Source of the DNA: Augochlora pura
Taxonomy: Eukaryota; Arthropoda; Insecta; Hymenoptera; Halictidae
Length of the DNA stretch: 64,000 nt
Reading direction: 5' to 3'
NCBI RefSeq assembly: GCF_028453695.1
Contig: NC_135782.1
Span: 248,001-312,000, forward strand
The notes beneath the pieces are model-generated. The model was not told the DNA's origin. It saw only the letters and a list, made by a program, of their open reading frames with translations, and searched no databases. Every line of letters begins with the position of its first letter. Position 1 is the stretch's first letter. Of the stretch, positions 35,015 through 47,771 are shown one piece after another. The position numbers were made by a program, and so were the translations under genes.

Positions 35015-38000
35015 TCATCTCGGCTTTCTGGTCCGAACGCTTCTGGATCTTGGGGCAGTGGATCCGCTTCCAATGCTGAACATGCCAGTCATCGATGCGT
35101 TGAATGTTGGTGCACTCGTCGTTCCAAAGTTGATGGTTGGTGTAGCTGACGGAGCAGAAAAGTTGAATCCTGCAGACCCTTAGAACCAATCGTAACATTA
35201 AAGATGTTATACATGCGTATACATTTAACACACAATTATAAATAATCACCTTGCTTCGGAGCGGACGCATTGAACTGAAACGGTGACGAGGACGAAGCAG
35301 TGGCGTTGTTGTTGTTGTTATTGTTGTTCGAGTTATTACCACTGCTGCCGAAGGAGAAGCTGCCGACCGGCTGCTGGGGCGATTTCTGGTTCGAATTCGC
35401 TCCAAAAGTAAATACGCCGGCGGAGTTGTTCGCGTTGCTCGCACTTCCGGATCCAAACCCAGTCGTGTACGTGTTCGGCGTTGTAAATGGAGAAGCTTGA
35501 CCAAACGTTGGTGCTTTGTTCTGATTGAAAACAACGTTGGAACCAAGAGTCGTCCCAGAAGCGTTAGCAGGTGCGCCGAAAGTTGTATCGCCCGCGTTAT
35601 GTCCCGCAAACGCATTGGACGAACTGGTGGATATTACATTTGAAATAACGATGGAAGAAGGAGCGGAAATCGATGTGGCTGCAGGAGCGGGCGTAGACAT
35701 GGTGATTGCAGATCCGAATGCAGGAGTTGCGGACGATGTTGAAGATGCGGATACAGAAACGGGTGTGGTTGCGGATGCAGTCGTGGTTGAATCTCCACCG
35801 AATATATTGGTTCCACTGCCGAAGCCATGAGATGCAGTACTTTGCTCTTTAGAAGCGACGTTGTTTTGAGATCCAAAGACGGGGGATGCAGCGTAAGTAC
35901 CAGCGAACGAGGGTTCTGTTGCGCTCCTGGAAACAATTACGGAACCGAAAATCGACGGAGTCGCGTTACTCGTAACAGACGCGGTGCTACTAAATGTGGC
36001 CACAGTAGTCGAAGGCGATCCAAACACGGGCGTTGCGGTACTCGCAAACGTTCCCGTTGTACTTTTCAAGTTGTCTGTCAGAGATGTCGTTTGACCAAAG
36101 ATGTTGCTCGGCGTTCCAAAAGCGGAAGTTGGATTTGCATTGGAGAAGACGTTGCCACTCGCTCCGGTTACTCCAGTCCCTCCGGGAGATGCTGTTTTCG
36201 CAACGGAGCCAAAAATCGAAGCAGAATTTGAGTGTAGCATTCCCAAGGATGTGCCAGTTGCCGGTTTGTTCAAAAATTCTGGCGTAGAATTAGTGGAAGT
36301 TGTGTTCACGGACACGGTTGTTGTTTTAGTAGTCGAAGCTCCAAATATCGATTGACCAGGCGTTGTACCGAACACCGATCCAACCGTTGTCGTGGCTGTA
36401 TTACCAAATATTGACGCTGCGGTGGCATTAAATTGCGAATTGTTGCTGCCAACGTTGCTATTGTTCATCGAATTTCCAAATGCTTGTTTGCTCGAGTTGT
36501 TACTGACGCCACTGAATAATGTCGTGTTCGATGTTCCCGACGATACGTTAGTCGCAGCGGTCGTCGTTGCTACATTACCGAAAGAAAATCCTGGTTTGTT
36601 GCTGTTACCGGATGCATCAGTGGAACTGGCTCCGAAGGAGAAGTTTGGAAGTTTGGTCAACTGGAACGGAGATGCTGCAGTTTTCACGTTCGATGACAAA
36701 TCAAATCCCGATGTCAGTCCACCGACAGTTGTTGTAACATTAGAACGCGATAACGCTTGATTCGTACTAGACGCAATAGTAGCTGTTTCAGACTTTGTTG
36801 TACCGCCAATGCCTAGATTGTTCTGCAGAATAGGCACAGAGTTGGGTACAGACACGATGGCAGAGGCAGAGGTGGCGGTGGAGGTGGAGGCGGATGAGAC
36901 AGCGGCAGCAAAGGTGGAGGCGTTGGCGTTGGTAGAGGTAGAAACAGAGTCAGAGTTGTTCCCACCGAAACTCGAGCCAAATGCGAAACCAGTTTCGGTC
37001 TTCGCAGCACTACCTTTACTTCCAAAGCTGAACAACGGCGTTGACGTCATGGTAGTTGGTACAATAGAGGATATTCTGGTTGTAGATACGCTGGATATTG
37101 CCGTGTTTTGTTCCTTGTTTCCTATAGCGTTAGAACCTGAAGTTGATGCTGCGTTCCACACACTTGGAAGTGTCATAGATAACGCGGCGTTGTTCTTAGT
37201 TACAGACACAGCGTTTGATACCGGCAAAACTTTCTCTGATACTTGCGAGTTGCTCGTTTTATCTTTAGCAAGGGCTGAAGTTGTACTCGCTGGAATACTC
37301 GAAGAAGAAAACGTCACACTGGTTGTACCTCGAATCAGATTCGCCGTGGGTGTCACCCGGGCAACTATCGGAGTTGTTGTGGTCGACGAAACAAAGTTGT
37401 TTGTCGTCGTAGCCACGCCAGGTTTGAAATTCCGAACCTCGGAATGTCCTGTGGTCGAGTTCAAACTGACCGTGGGAGATGGAAGGATCGCATTTCCAGA
37501 ACTATTCGTAAACGCGATTCCGGATGATCCAGCGTGTGCAGAAGTGGGATTTGAAACTGGGGTGTTTTCAATTTTCTTTGTGGCAACATTGCCAGCAGAT
37601 GCGTTCAAATTCGATGAAACCTCCTTATTTGGAAGCTCGAAAGCCACATGTTTCGGCGATTTGGTTCCAGGACTTGGTATGATGGCCGATGTAGAGATAG
37701 GCGTAGTATTCGCGTTCGTTGTAGTCGTTGAAGAATTCAAAGTGATGCAACTTGCTGGTGGACACGGTGAGGATTTCACAGTATTTACTTCTTCCGCCTG
37801 AATTACAACGTCCGGGTTAATTTTACTTGTCGCTGAAAACACACATAAAAATTAAAATCCAATACCGCTTCCCGAGAGTCTATAACTAAAACCTTACATA
37901 CCTTTGCCGGATATCGCGTCGAACATACTTTGAAGTCTTGCCTTCATGCTTGTCTGTCTCATGTCGGCTATATCCTCTTTCTTGATCTCTTCTACGTCAT

Positions 38001-39917
38001 CCGTAGTGAATTTCGCTCTAATGTTGCCCTGCTCTTCAACGAGCATTCGCAGCTTTTCATTTCTCTCCGGTTCTGCTCTCATGAACAATTTATTAGCCAA
38101 TTTAGCCGATTCTACCAACTTGCCCGTTGCTTGGACCGTCATTGCAGGTCGGTTTTCTTCGCTATACCGTTTCTCTTTATCGCGCGAATCTCTTTCTAAA
38201 GACTTGGGGCTGGGCTTTAAAATTCCCTTCAAAGGAGACAATTTTCCCTCTACCCGATCCAACACGTTTCGGTCTTTCGGGGGTAACTTTTCCATCGATT
38301 CGTTGTGTTCACGGTATTTGACACTCGTGTTTTGTACTTCTGATAACGTTTGAACGCCAAAATTCGCTACAGATTCCAGCGATTTGAAATGTTTTTCAAA
38401 GTCTGGCGTTCCACATCGCGATAAGTCTCCTACAAAACAAATCACATGTACTTATTAACAAAATAAAAAAGATTACGATGAACGAAATGATTTTATACTT
38501 ACTGGCTTTTCTTTTGATACCAGAAACTACATGTTTACTGGAACTAAACGAATTTAAGATATCATAGCAAGAGGGTGTTTTGGTTCGTTTCGCGGGTCTA
38601 ACAGACTTGTTTTGAGGTGAGATTTCTTCTTCCGATTTCGAGGACTCGTCTCTGCTTCTTTTCTGTTTTGTTTCATCCTGGGTCTCGATTTCGTTCATAG
38701 AAATACCACCTGTGCGTTGTTTTTTTGCCAAATCGAAAGCTATATCCTCCCTCTCAGCATGTCTCTTCAACGACGTCTCTTTGAGTCCATAGGGGATGTT
38801 TCCTGATCCAAGACCATCGTCCATGTTGCATAAATTCGTCAATATTTTGTGTTTTCCAGGTGGTGAATAACAAACTTTATCTGGCGGAGCTACTCTGACA
38901 ATCACCGGTGTTCTCGTTTTCACGCATTTCGCATTTAACAATGGAATCTGATTGCTCTGAAGATTTATTTTTGGAAACTGTCCCATGTGATACTGAGAAT
39001 GACGATTCAATCTGTTGTTCACTTCCGTGGCATATTTTGTTAATCTAGTCGCGAGTCCTGGAGACGTCACATCACGATAGACTCTGCAACGTAAAGGACA
39101 AAACTTATAATCATCTACGATGTAAACCAAATACGTTGCAGTTACAAAACAGGACCTACCTAGCATCAATATTACACCTGGTAGAAGATAAAGGAGTGCT
39201 CGGCGACCGAGAAGACTTTTCCATTGTCGCACGGGCCTTTGGACTAATAGTGGTACCCCATGGAGATCCTTCCAAATGATAATACGATGCCTCCTCCCCT
39301 TGTGCTGAATTATTGTACTGAGAATACACGGGGGATACCCTTTGGGATGAGGCTTCCTCAGACAGTTGATTCTCGTACTCCTCCTTATTTTGTGAATATA
39401 CGAGCGGTGTGCTAGCAAGTTTGGTTAGGGAATTGCGAGCATACGACGAATTAGATCGAACCATCTCGTTCATGTTTGATTCGCGCACGTTTCTTGGAAT
39501 CGGACTGAGTTGGGCTATAGGATCAAACTTGGACGAGTTCCTTCTAGTAGGATACGGATCGGTGCTGAGTTGATAATGTGTTCCTCGACGTCTTTCCATC
39601 CCGATTTTGGTTAGGCACACTTCGAAAAAACAGAGTTTCGTGGTTTCCCAAAATGTACGCGACCACCGATAAATTTGTTCGGCGATAGTCTCGAAATGTG
39701 TGCGAACTTCAAGAGCGGCGTGCACACAATAATCGAAAAGAAAAGACGCGTGCGGCGACAATGAGCTGTCGTTTACGATCAAAGAATAGCACGCGTAAAC
39801 AGTGAGGCAAAGCAGAATCGTTAGAACGAGAATCGGACCCCAAACGTTATACAGAAACACACACCCACTCAACACACTTGCTAACGCGGCGATGCACCGA
39901 TATCCTAAATCCCACAT
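35015..39917 (-). CDS. POM121: POM121-like nuclear pore membrane protein with FG repeats
   Basis: Five coding exons, minus strand: 39917-39160, 39083-38503, 38429-37902, 37832-35250, 35169-35015; 1534 residues. The first ~50 residues hold hydrophobic segments (SGCVFLYNVWGPILVLTILL) that would anchor it in the pore membrane. A basic nucleoplasmic region with KRTKTPSCYDILNSF and KRKA follows, as in POM121/Nup153-type nuclear-targeting segments. The 2.6-kb fourth exon encodes a Ser/Thr/Ala/Asn-rich domain with many FG, FGS and FGT repeats and an Asn run near its end. The C-terminus (FSIGSGSTAPRSRSVRTRK) closely resembles the end of vertebrate POM121. Role: anchoring nucleoporins at the pore membrane and early pore assembly. 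It shares a 933-base divergent promoter region with ATAD3. It is longer than human POM121 (about 1250 residues), mainly through the low-complexity domain. Confidence 0.87.
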
Positions 39918-40850
39918 ATTATTTCAAACAAATAACCTCTCCATGTTTGAAAAGAGCACACTCACCGAATCATCGGAACTTTGCTGCGTTACGTCCGACG
40001 TCCAACGACATTATCGACGTAGCAACCACCAACTACGTAATTCTAAATTGTATCGTTTTTCAAGTTTCGTACTATCGTTCGCATTTTTCTTGGCAGCGTT
40101 ACAATGACAAATTCGCGGTTGGTCAACGATTAAATGATAACGAAGGTATGTACGAAATCCCTTTGCAGCATTATTCCTCTTAACACGTAAATGCAGAAGG
40201 GAATGATAGATATGTAATATGTATCTCGCGCGTTTTCATACGTCCTGTACTCTAGTGTATCTGTTGAAACCGTTTCAAGCGCCACCATACGTTGTTTCGT
40301 GGATATACATACGTATGCGCATTCATACATAAGCATCCTATTTGGGTTTCTGATTTCAACAAAGATTTAGTGTTAACAAACGCAACAATAACGTTCTCAT
40401 ATATACGTACACGTTATTATATAGATATATATGTACGCATACATGTTCATCAGCGAAATGACCGGTTTGGATATATTTGTTGCACGTAAATTTAAAATAG
40501 AAATTTAGACAACCGAAATGCCTTGTTACGGTGTTCAAATTTTTATCGGTTAACACGAATTTCGTACATATATGCAAAACGAAGCAAAGCTAGATATAAA
40601 CCCAAGGGAAATTGCATGTAGAATAGCAGGTTTATTTAAATATCCGCAGAAACTCTGATAGGAGGATACGAGGATAGAAGATGTAGAAGCGTATAACACT
40701 GTACGGTCCGATTCGATGGTCCACTCGTTTCGGTGTTCATGTTGCCGATGCACGTGAGAGTTCCTCGTGGTGACGGTGGCTGTTAGTAAAAAGGAGGAAA
40801 GACACGCGTTTCTTCGATCAATAATACTCTTTTCAGATAAGGTTAACGCT
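39918..40850. promoter_or_regulatory. Divergent promoter region POM121 / ATAD3
   Basis: 933 bases separate the two start codons, which point away from each other, so this region should drive both genes. It is AT-rich with TATATA-like tracts at 40400-40445. I cannot place transcription starts. Confidence 0.6.
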
Positions 40851-43074
40851 ATGTCGTGGCTTTTTGGATATCGTAACGCTGAACCTCAAGACTTTTCACA
40901 ATTCGTACAAGTGCCGGCGTCGGCTAATGCTGGTGGCGATGGCGATGGCAATAGCTCCAATGCACAAATCACAAAATCTCGAATGGAGGCTTACCGTTTT
41001 GATTCGAGTGCTCTGGAAAGAGCAGCCGCAGCTGCCAAAGAACTCGAAAGATCCAGTACGTACGATTGATTTTTTCAAATTTTCTCTTCGATCGAATTCC
41101 CTGTGTAAGGTTACGTAAGCAAAAAATTATTTCATGAACGAGGCAGAAAGTTAGTTTTTGTGTTTCTTTAATGGTGCAATACACTTACAGGACATCGATA
41201 CCCGTTGAACGATATTCTTTTCCTATCGCAATCGTATATAGGTAGGGTGCACCATACTCGAATAAAATCATTTTAACACAGTCTTCTTTCAGGACATGCC
41301 AAAGAAGCTTTGGAACTGTCCAAATTGCAAGAATCGACCAAACAGGTTGAAATGCAAACAGAGATGAAGAAATATGAAGCTACTATAGAGCAGATGAAAG
41401 TGGATCAAAAGCGTATCGATGGTGAAGAAAGGAGAAAAACTATGCAGGAGGAAACCAAGCAGCATCAGATGAGAGCTCAATATCAGGATCAACTGGCAAG
41501 AAAACGGTACGATGATCAGCTCATCCAACAGCAAAGAATGAACGACGAAAATCTAAAGAGACAGGAGGAATCTGTTGCTAAACAGGAAGCAATGAGAAAA
41601 GCTACTATAGAGCATGAAATGGATTTAAGACACAAGAATGAAATGAGGAAATTGGATGCGGAATTGAAAGCCAAAGCAAAAATTGACAGAGAAAATCAAG
41701 ACTTGAATTTAGAACAGATCAGACTGAAAGCATCGGAAAAGAGAATCACTGTCTTGGAATCCATAAAGTAAGCAAGAATCATTTCCGATTGTGTTATAAG
41801 GGTAAAAAGCATTAAAACGAATGTTTCAGAACTGCTGGCTCTGTATTGGGGTCCGGAGCGACGGCTCTTTTACAAGACTGGGACAAAATTGTTGCTGCTG
41901 CTGGCGGATTGTCGTTGCTAGCATTCGGCGTGTACACTGCCAAAGGATCGACAGGCATTGTCGCGAAATACGTTGAGTCTCGTTTAGGCAAGCCCTCCTT
42001 GGTCCGAGAAACTTCCAGATTCACGGTACTAGACACGTTACAACATCCTATTCAAGCGGTGAAGAAATTGAAAAGTAAGCAGATGGACGCGTTATCCGGC
42101 GTTGTTTTAGCACCAAAACTCGAAGAAAGATTGCGCGATATCGCAATAGCTACGAAAAATACGAAACAAAATCGTGGAATGTATAGAAATATACTAATGC
42201 ACGGTCCGCCTGGAACCGGTAAGACCATGTTCGCGAAGAAGTTGGCGGAACACTCCGGCATGGATTATGCGATCGTGACCGGCGGGGACCTGGCTCCGTT
42301 GGGTCGAGACGGTGTAACCGCGATTCATAAAGTTTTCGATTGGGCGACAACATCTCGAAGAGGTTTATTGCTTTTCATCGATGAGGCCGACGCGTTCTTA
42401 CGAAAGCGTTCCAGCGAGCACATCTCTGAGGACTTGAGAGCGATGTTGAACGCTTTTTTGTACAGAACCGGCGAACAAAGCAACAAATTCATGTTGGTTC
42501 TCGCCTCGAATACTCCGGAACAATTCGATTGGGCCGTTAACGACAGATTAGACGAGATGGTAGAGTTCCGTTTGCCAGGACCGGAAGAACGCGAACGTCT
42601 AGTTCGTCTGTACTTTGATAAGTTTGTTCTTCAACCGGCAATCGAAGGCAATAAACGATTGAAAGTGGCGCAGTTCGACTACGGCGCGCTTTGCAGTAGA
42701 TTGGCCACGATGACCGAGGGAATGTCTGGAAGAGAATTGGCGAAACTGGGCGTTGCCTGGCAAGCGGCAGCGTACGCCTCGGAGGATGGAGTTCTCACTG
42801 AACAAATGGTTGCCGACAGATGCGCAGATGCCATCAAACAACACAAACAAAAGGTACGTATCTACTTTCTTGTCTTGCGGCTCTTACGTGTTAAAACTTA
42901 ACGTTCGTTCAATAAAACTTATTCTGTTTGCCGCAGGTTCAATGGCAGAGCGAGCAAGAAAGACAAGAGGCGAAGTCAATTTATGCCGATGAGAAGGAAC
43001 CAGTACAACCAGCAGTAAAGCCGAAACCTGTGGCCGAACCCGCAACATCGGAACATTCGGTCGCAACAGCTTAA
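40851..43074 (+). CDS. ATAD3: ATAD3-type mitochondrial AAA ATPase
   Basis: Four coding exons: 40851-41055, 41293-41767, 41830-42853, 42937-43074; 613 residues, matching the family length. It begins MSWLFG like other ATAD3 proteins. A charged coiled coil (about 75-225) precedes a hydrophobic segment (about 247-263, VAAAGGLSLLAFGVY) that spans the inner mitochondrial membrane. The AAA+ module has Walker A GPPGTGKT (352-359), Walker B LLLFIDEAD (about 406-414) and a following sensor-type SNTPEQFDWAVNDRLDE. The tail is Lys/Glu/Pro-rich. ATAD3 (Drosophila belphegor) links nucleoids, cristae and membrane contact sites and is essential for growth. It is divergent from POM121 and convergent with SKP2. 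Confidence 0.95.
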
Positions 43075-43615
43075 TCGACAAGCATAACTGCGCAAACAAT
43101 TGCAAATCCTATTTTACTAAGAAAATAATTAGTACTAAGTGGAAATGAAAAAGGTACAAATCGCATTATCGAGGAAACGAATTTAATTGTACAGTTCTCG
43201 TTTTCTAAGAAAACCGCTAGTGTATAAATACTGTACAGGAATGGTGCATTTATTAGAAATCCGAATGTCTAACCTAATCAAACTTTCTATTATGTCTTTC
43301 ACTCTCTCTCTTTTTCTTAGTGTATGCTTACATCTTTTATGTTTTGTCTAATTCGGGAAAAAAGATGGTGAAAGCATGAATGGGAATTTCCAAGACAAAC
43401 TTTTTTGTGCTGATCTACCGTTTATCTCGACGTAAGTATATTACAGTGTGATCAATTGTCCCACGTATTACCATTTTAATGGGAAGACGTTTATAGGTTT
43501 GCTATAACACAATATCAGACTAATCTCTTTCCAAATGGCCATATAAGGACCGAACGTGTCACAGTGATTTCACAACTATACTTGAAACCTTTTCTGTTGT
43601 ATTCTCGAAAGGTTT

Positions 43616-43621
43616 AATAAA
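43616..43621 (+). terminator. Polyadenylation signal of ATAD3
   Basis: Canonical AATAAA about 540 bases past the ATAD3 stop codon, followed by a T-rich stretch. Confidence 0.55.
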
Positions 43622-43643
43622 TGTACAATTTTTGTTACTGTTA

Positions 43644-43667
43644 TTTATTTAAACACTTTGATTTATT
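43644..43667 (-). terminator. Candidate polyadenylation signals of SKP2
   Basis: Two AATAAA hexamers on the minus strand (43649-43644 and 43667-43662), about 560-580 bases past the SKP2 stop codon, close to the ATAD3 signal on the other strand. Confidence 0.4.
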
Positions 43668-44226
43668 GTTTGGTAAAAAGTTACTTTTTACAATATTACA
43701 ATAGAATTTCTTTGAATCCTAATAGATATAAGGCATTTCGTGAAAAATAAAAAGGATTGTTTAGGCGTAATAGTAATTGATAATTTCGGTTTTATAAAAT
43801 CTCACGATTATCTTATGCCACTTTTTAAAATATATCTACGATAAATCGTTTTTTCCTTCAAAGTCCAATGAAAAAAAAATAGGTTTTCATTGTATAAACA
43901 TGTTGTTCACAACTGGGCAGACGAAGCCGCAAAATAAACTATCGATATGATAGAAGACGAAGGACTACTAACTATCGAGGTTCTATCACTTGAGCATACT
44001 TCTCCTTTCGGCACAATTTTATGTGCGATCAACGAAGTATAAAATATATCGTACAAAGTGCTCGTTGATTTATAGTAAATTCATTAAAGTGGTATTATAA
44101 AATCAGTCTCTTGATGAAAAGACACTTTAAAGGCACAACATTACATACAGTCTACCAATTTCACTTTGGTCTATACTTGCCCTCATCTATTGTTACATCT
44201 ACGAATAAAATGCTAGCGTAGACGTT

Positions 44227-46882
44227 TTAATCCCTAACACGGAGTCCCCATATACTTGTCCTACGGACCCCGACCGTCGGTCTCGCAACGGAACTATATA
44301 GGAACTTGTTCAATTGCGTTTCGCCACAGCCAAGTTGTAAATTTTTCAGTATTTGTTCGGACATTAAACCAAAAATATCCAAATACAACAAAGAGGGCAT
44401 GTACGATAACTTTTGGTAGGTCGAGGGCGGTATACCGTAACACCGACTCAACGATAAATGTTCTAATCTGGTTAAATCTAGTAAGTTACGAACAGTGTTC
44501 ATTGTGAGCATTGTGCAATCGCTCAGATCTAATTCCACTATATCTGGACAACTTTTCACTAAATCCCTTACACCTGAAATAAACGAGCAACATTATTAGA
44601 ACGCCCGATCGAGAATATTAATGTTATGGAAAATTCTGCTTACTATCGTCAGTCATTGTTTTCCTGCATCCAGCCACATTTAATCGTGTAACAGACGAAG
44701 GTAGTGATTTACAAAGTAATGCCATGGATTCCGTATCTAAGCTGCACCAAGATATATTGACAGCATTCAAGCTGCAAAAATTGTCCATACACGGATTAAA
44801 CAAATTGAAAAACTGATCGACGTTGCGTGGATGAATTGGTTGTCTTACCGTTTAAGTTTTATTAAATTCCTGACACATTCGATGTCCATACCCTCGCACA
44901 TTGTTAAATTCAAAACTTCTAGATCACTGTTTTCACTAATAGCTTTGCAACACGATCTATTTAATGTACATTTTTCTAGCGATAATTTTTTTAAATGCTT
45001 ACACTTCGCTAAGAGAATAGCCAGCCCATTTGAAGAAATGACTGCCATAGAGAGATCAAAATATTGTAATTTGCTAACGTATCCTTCATTGAGAACTTCG
45101 CTGTTCTCGAGGAATACCGGATCTGCTATTTCCGCTTGTGCAAGTCGAAGTATTTGCACGCCACGGGGTAAAATGTGTCCCAATGTGCCTTCGCTCAACA
45201 CTTTACCACCTAAATCCAATCTGCTCCACAATGCTTCGTCTCGAGCAATTTGGCACCATCGTTTGCATACTAACATAGAACGTACCTGGAAGGATTCAAT
45301 ATCATATTTGTGATATGTTCAATATATTATGCGGTATTGTATCGCGCGATAATGAAGCGGATTCAATCGTTACTTAAAATTATACCAAACATTTCTTGGG
45401 AAGCCATTTTAAAATCATTAAAATCATTTCATCAGACAATTTGTTAAATTTATCTTCCCCAACAATAAAAGGCTTCTTTTTTCTTCGAGAGAGGTAGAAA
45501 TGTTCGAGGCTACATGTTTCGGAAGATTCGTTTGAACTGCTTTTACAGAAGGTTTCTTTAGTATCTGTGAAATTATCTATTTCAATTCTAGAAGAGTAAC
45601 AAGATTCGTTTCCCATGGTCGAATAAGTGACCAGTTTGTCCAATTCGTACGTATCTTGTTCTAGTCTGAAAATAAAAATAGGTAAGCATGAAAAATTCTA
45701 AAAAGAGATGTTACAAGATTCAATCGATCATACAATAAAATAAAATATTAAAGTTACAGACCTATCTGCTGCTCTGTAAATATTCTGTTCCATTTGATAG
45801 CTGTCGACTTTCCCACAGTGTTTAATGGCAAGCGAATCGATGGGTGAAACAGAATGCCTCGACGACTGAGACATTTTTGTTCTCTCAGAAGATGCTTCAT
45901 CTTCCAACATGCTAACACCCATATCTGTTAAGATTTCTGGTTCCACGAGCGACCCATCGCCCGAATAAGACCAACTTTCATTATTTATGGGTTCCTCGTT
46001 TAGAATGCTGTTTAAATTGTTGTTGCAACTGTCATCCAAACGTAATATCTTGCTAGAATGTATATAAATAATGGAGATTTGGTACAATGTACAATTTGTG
46101 AAAATACTATTCATATATATATATATACTATCGAATACAAAAAAGCAACCTCTTTCGATAGGATTTCGAAGAAGATTCTTCCATAACAGCGACGAAGTGG
46201 GCAGAAAGAAGATATCTATGTCGAAAGTGTAAAAATCGATAAACCGATAACGCCGACACGTAAGCGAGAGGTAAACGAGTCGGGGGCACATAAAACGAGA
46301 ACTAATAAAAATTACAACTTTCTGAAGTCTAAAACAATGGGTCGACCATAAATTCTACTCGTTGCAACGTAGCTCGGCTTCTTCGGGTTTTTCAATATCA
46401 CTCGTGTATTCTTCATCGACAAGAAATAGAAAGATCGACGAGCCACGACCAAACGAATTACCGTACAGTATTTTCGACGAACGCGTCCGATTAAAAATTT
46501 GGAGCGGACGTAAGCAACAGCGGTAAAGGTTCTTAACCTTACCTGTGCGCGCCAGACTATACACCTGTATGGGGTTGTGCAACAGGTAAGAAGCACGCAA
46601 GTGCTAATTACCAGGAGTTTCGAGACTCTTTTCTAACGGGGGAACAGCAAATAAAGAAAGTTACCTTTTGGGTGGTGAAAATTCTTCGGAATTTTCCAAG
46701 AAGTCCTCGGCGAACCTTGTTCGCTCCACCACGCCGGAATTCATTTTTGGCGGAATCCGTCTCGATGTCCCTTTTTCAATCGTCAATGGTTGCTCCCTCA
46801 GAAAACAATCGCTGGTGGCGGCGCTTCTAATCGCTCGAACCACATGCTCCCATTCGAGCATTGCCTCAGCCACGATTTCCAT
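44227..46882 (-). CDS. Skp2: SKP2-type F-box and leucine-rich repeat protein
   Basis: Six coding exons, minus strand: 46882-46665, 46052-45762, 45665-45386, 45285-44849, 44771-44644, 44573-44227; 566 residues. The F-box (about 240-285) reads NKLSDEMILMILKWLPKKCL then MLVCKRWCQIA. Leucine-rich repeats follow (LQYFDLSM, LKKLSLEKC, LEVLNLTMC, IVELDLSDC, LEHLSLSRC). The end, SVARPTVGVRRTSIWGLR, matches the C-terminal tail of SKP2 rather than other FBXL proteins. SKP2 is the substrate receptor of an SCF ubiquitin ligase that targets CDK inhibitors such as p27/Dacapo and controls S-phase entry. The first ~230 residues are Ser/Glu-rich and longer than in human SKP2 (424 residues). Exon 1 rests on splice phase and ATG only. 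For exon 5 I chose the acceptor TTTTTGCAG because the upstream alternative reads into a stop. Confidence 0.88.
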
Positions 46883-46978
46883 TGGCTGATCTCTGGAAGC
46901 TTCTTAAATGGCGGGAAACCAAGCAATCGAATAAACACGCGCTTGCGTGCGCAAACTTTCCGCCTTGTATGCTGTACC

Positions 46979-46984
46979 TTTATT
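46979..46984 (-). terminator. Candidate polyadenylation signal of the 130-residue orphan gene
   Basis: AATAAA on the minus strand, 130 bases past the orphan stop codon at 47115 and about 100 bases before the SKP2 start codon. It supports a separate short transcript. Confidence 0.45.
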
Positions 46985-47114
46985 AATTACAAATTACAAA
47001 TTGTAATTGAAATTTGTAATACGTCAAAAATATTTTGTATCGTATAATGTAATTATTATTGTTATCATTATTATTATCATTATCGAACTTTGCGATTTCT
47101 CATATTTTCTCGTG

Positions 47115-47771
47115 TCAATGTTTCGAAACTTGGAGCCTACGGTCTTCGGCGTAAACTTTCATTTGAAAATGCACCAGATCCGAAGTTTTCTTGTGAAAGT
47201 TGAAACGAGACTCCTTCGGTTGTATTCCTTGTTCGTGCCACCATCCGTACCTGTGCCAAACAAAAAGAAGCATGTTTCGGTCGCGCTCAACACGCAGCGT
47301 ATGCCTGTGCTCTATACAAGGTGCACACGCAAGGTGCACGCAAGGTGTACATAACGAGGTGTACGCGGGGTGAATCTTGCGTTGCGTAATATATGAAAAT
47401 TTTCTTACGCGTGGCTGGACAGCAATCGACACGGATAACAATTAGCATCCGTGGAGGATTTTCTATCTGATGGTGTAATTTCGTCGTGCACTCGGCTTTC
47501 GATCGGATTGTTTGCACTGTCGATTTCGCACTGTTTCGAATAGAATTTCGGTGCGATCGAGTCACCTGCAACGTTCACGAGTCACGGGATGAAGAAACGT
47601 TTGTCTGCTGGCGAACCAAATGAGAATCAAGTGCGTACAGTTCAGTTTGAGAGTTCGAACGCTCGATTTACCGAGAATCTGATCCTTGGAGAAGCACAGC
47701 TTGAACGGTGGCTTCTCCGGCAGCTTTCTGATCGTCGGCGAGTCTGAATCACGAGAACTGGTTCGATCCAT
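47115..47771 (-). CDS. Unrecognised small protein, three exons, 130 residues
   Basis: Three exons, minus strand: 47771-47672, 47565-47409, 47250-47115. They join with canonical GT-AG sites (donors GGTAAATC and GCGTAAGA, acceptors GTTGCAG and GGCACAG) in phases 1 and 2, with no stop until codon 131. No start-to-stop single-frame ORF reveals it, which is why it is easily missed. The protein is hydrophilic and basic with no signal peptide or membrane segment: an N-terminus rich in Ser/Asp/Pro/Lys (LPEKPPFKLCFSKDQIL), a middle with several Cys (CYPCRLLSS), and an aromatic end (YGWWHEQ, then RFNFHKKTSDLVHFQMKVY). I do not recognise the family. Short proteins with YGW-type motifs occur among ciliary microtubule inner proteins, but that is only a thought. 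It lies 233 bases upstream of SKP2 on the same strand and has its own AATAAA. Confidence 0.6.

Larger units (their letters stand above)
43075..44226. other. Abutting 3' UTRs of ATAD3 and SKP2
   Basis: 1.15 kb of AT-rich sequence between two stop codons facing each other. AATAAA on + lies at 43616-43621 and AATAAA on - at 43644-43649 and 43662-43667. The two genes' predicted 3' ends therefore meet or overlap around 43.6 kb. Confidence 0.55.

Noticed and set aside
36809..37801. 330-codon open frame antisense to the POM121 FG-repeat exon
   Set aside because: A shadow of the low-complexity Ser/Thr/Ala coding strand; Val/Glu/Leu-rich with no independent support.
46312..46596. 94-codon basic ORF in SKP2 intron 1
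   Set aside because: Starts at GTG, lies inside an intron, has a splice donor in its middle and no family resemblance.
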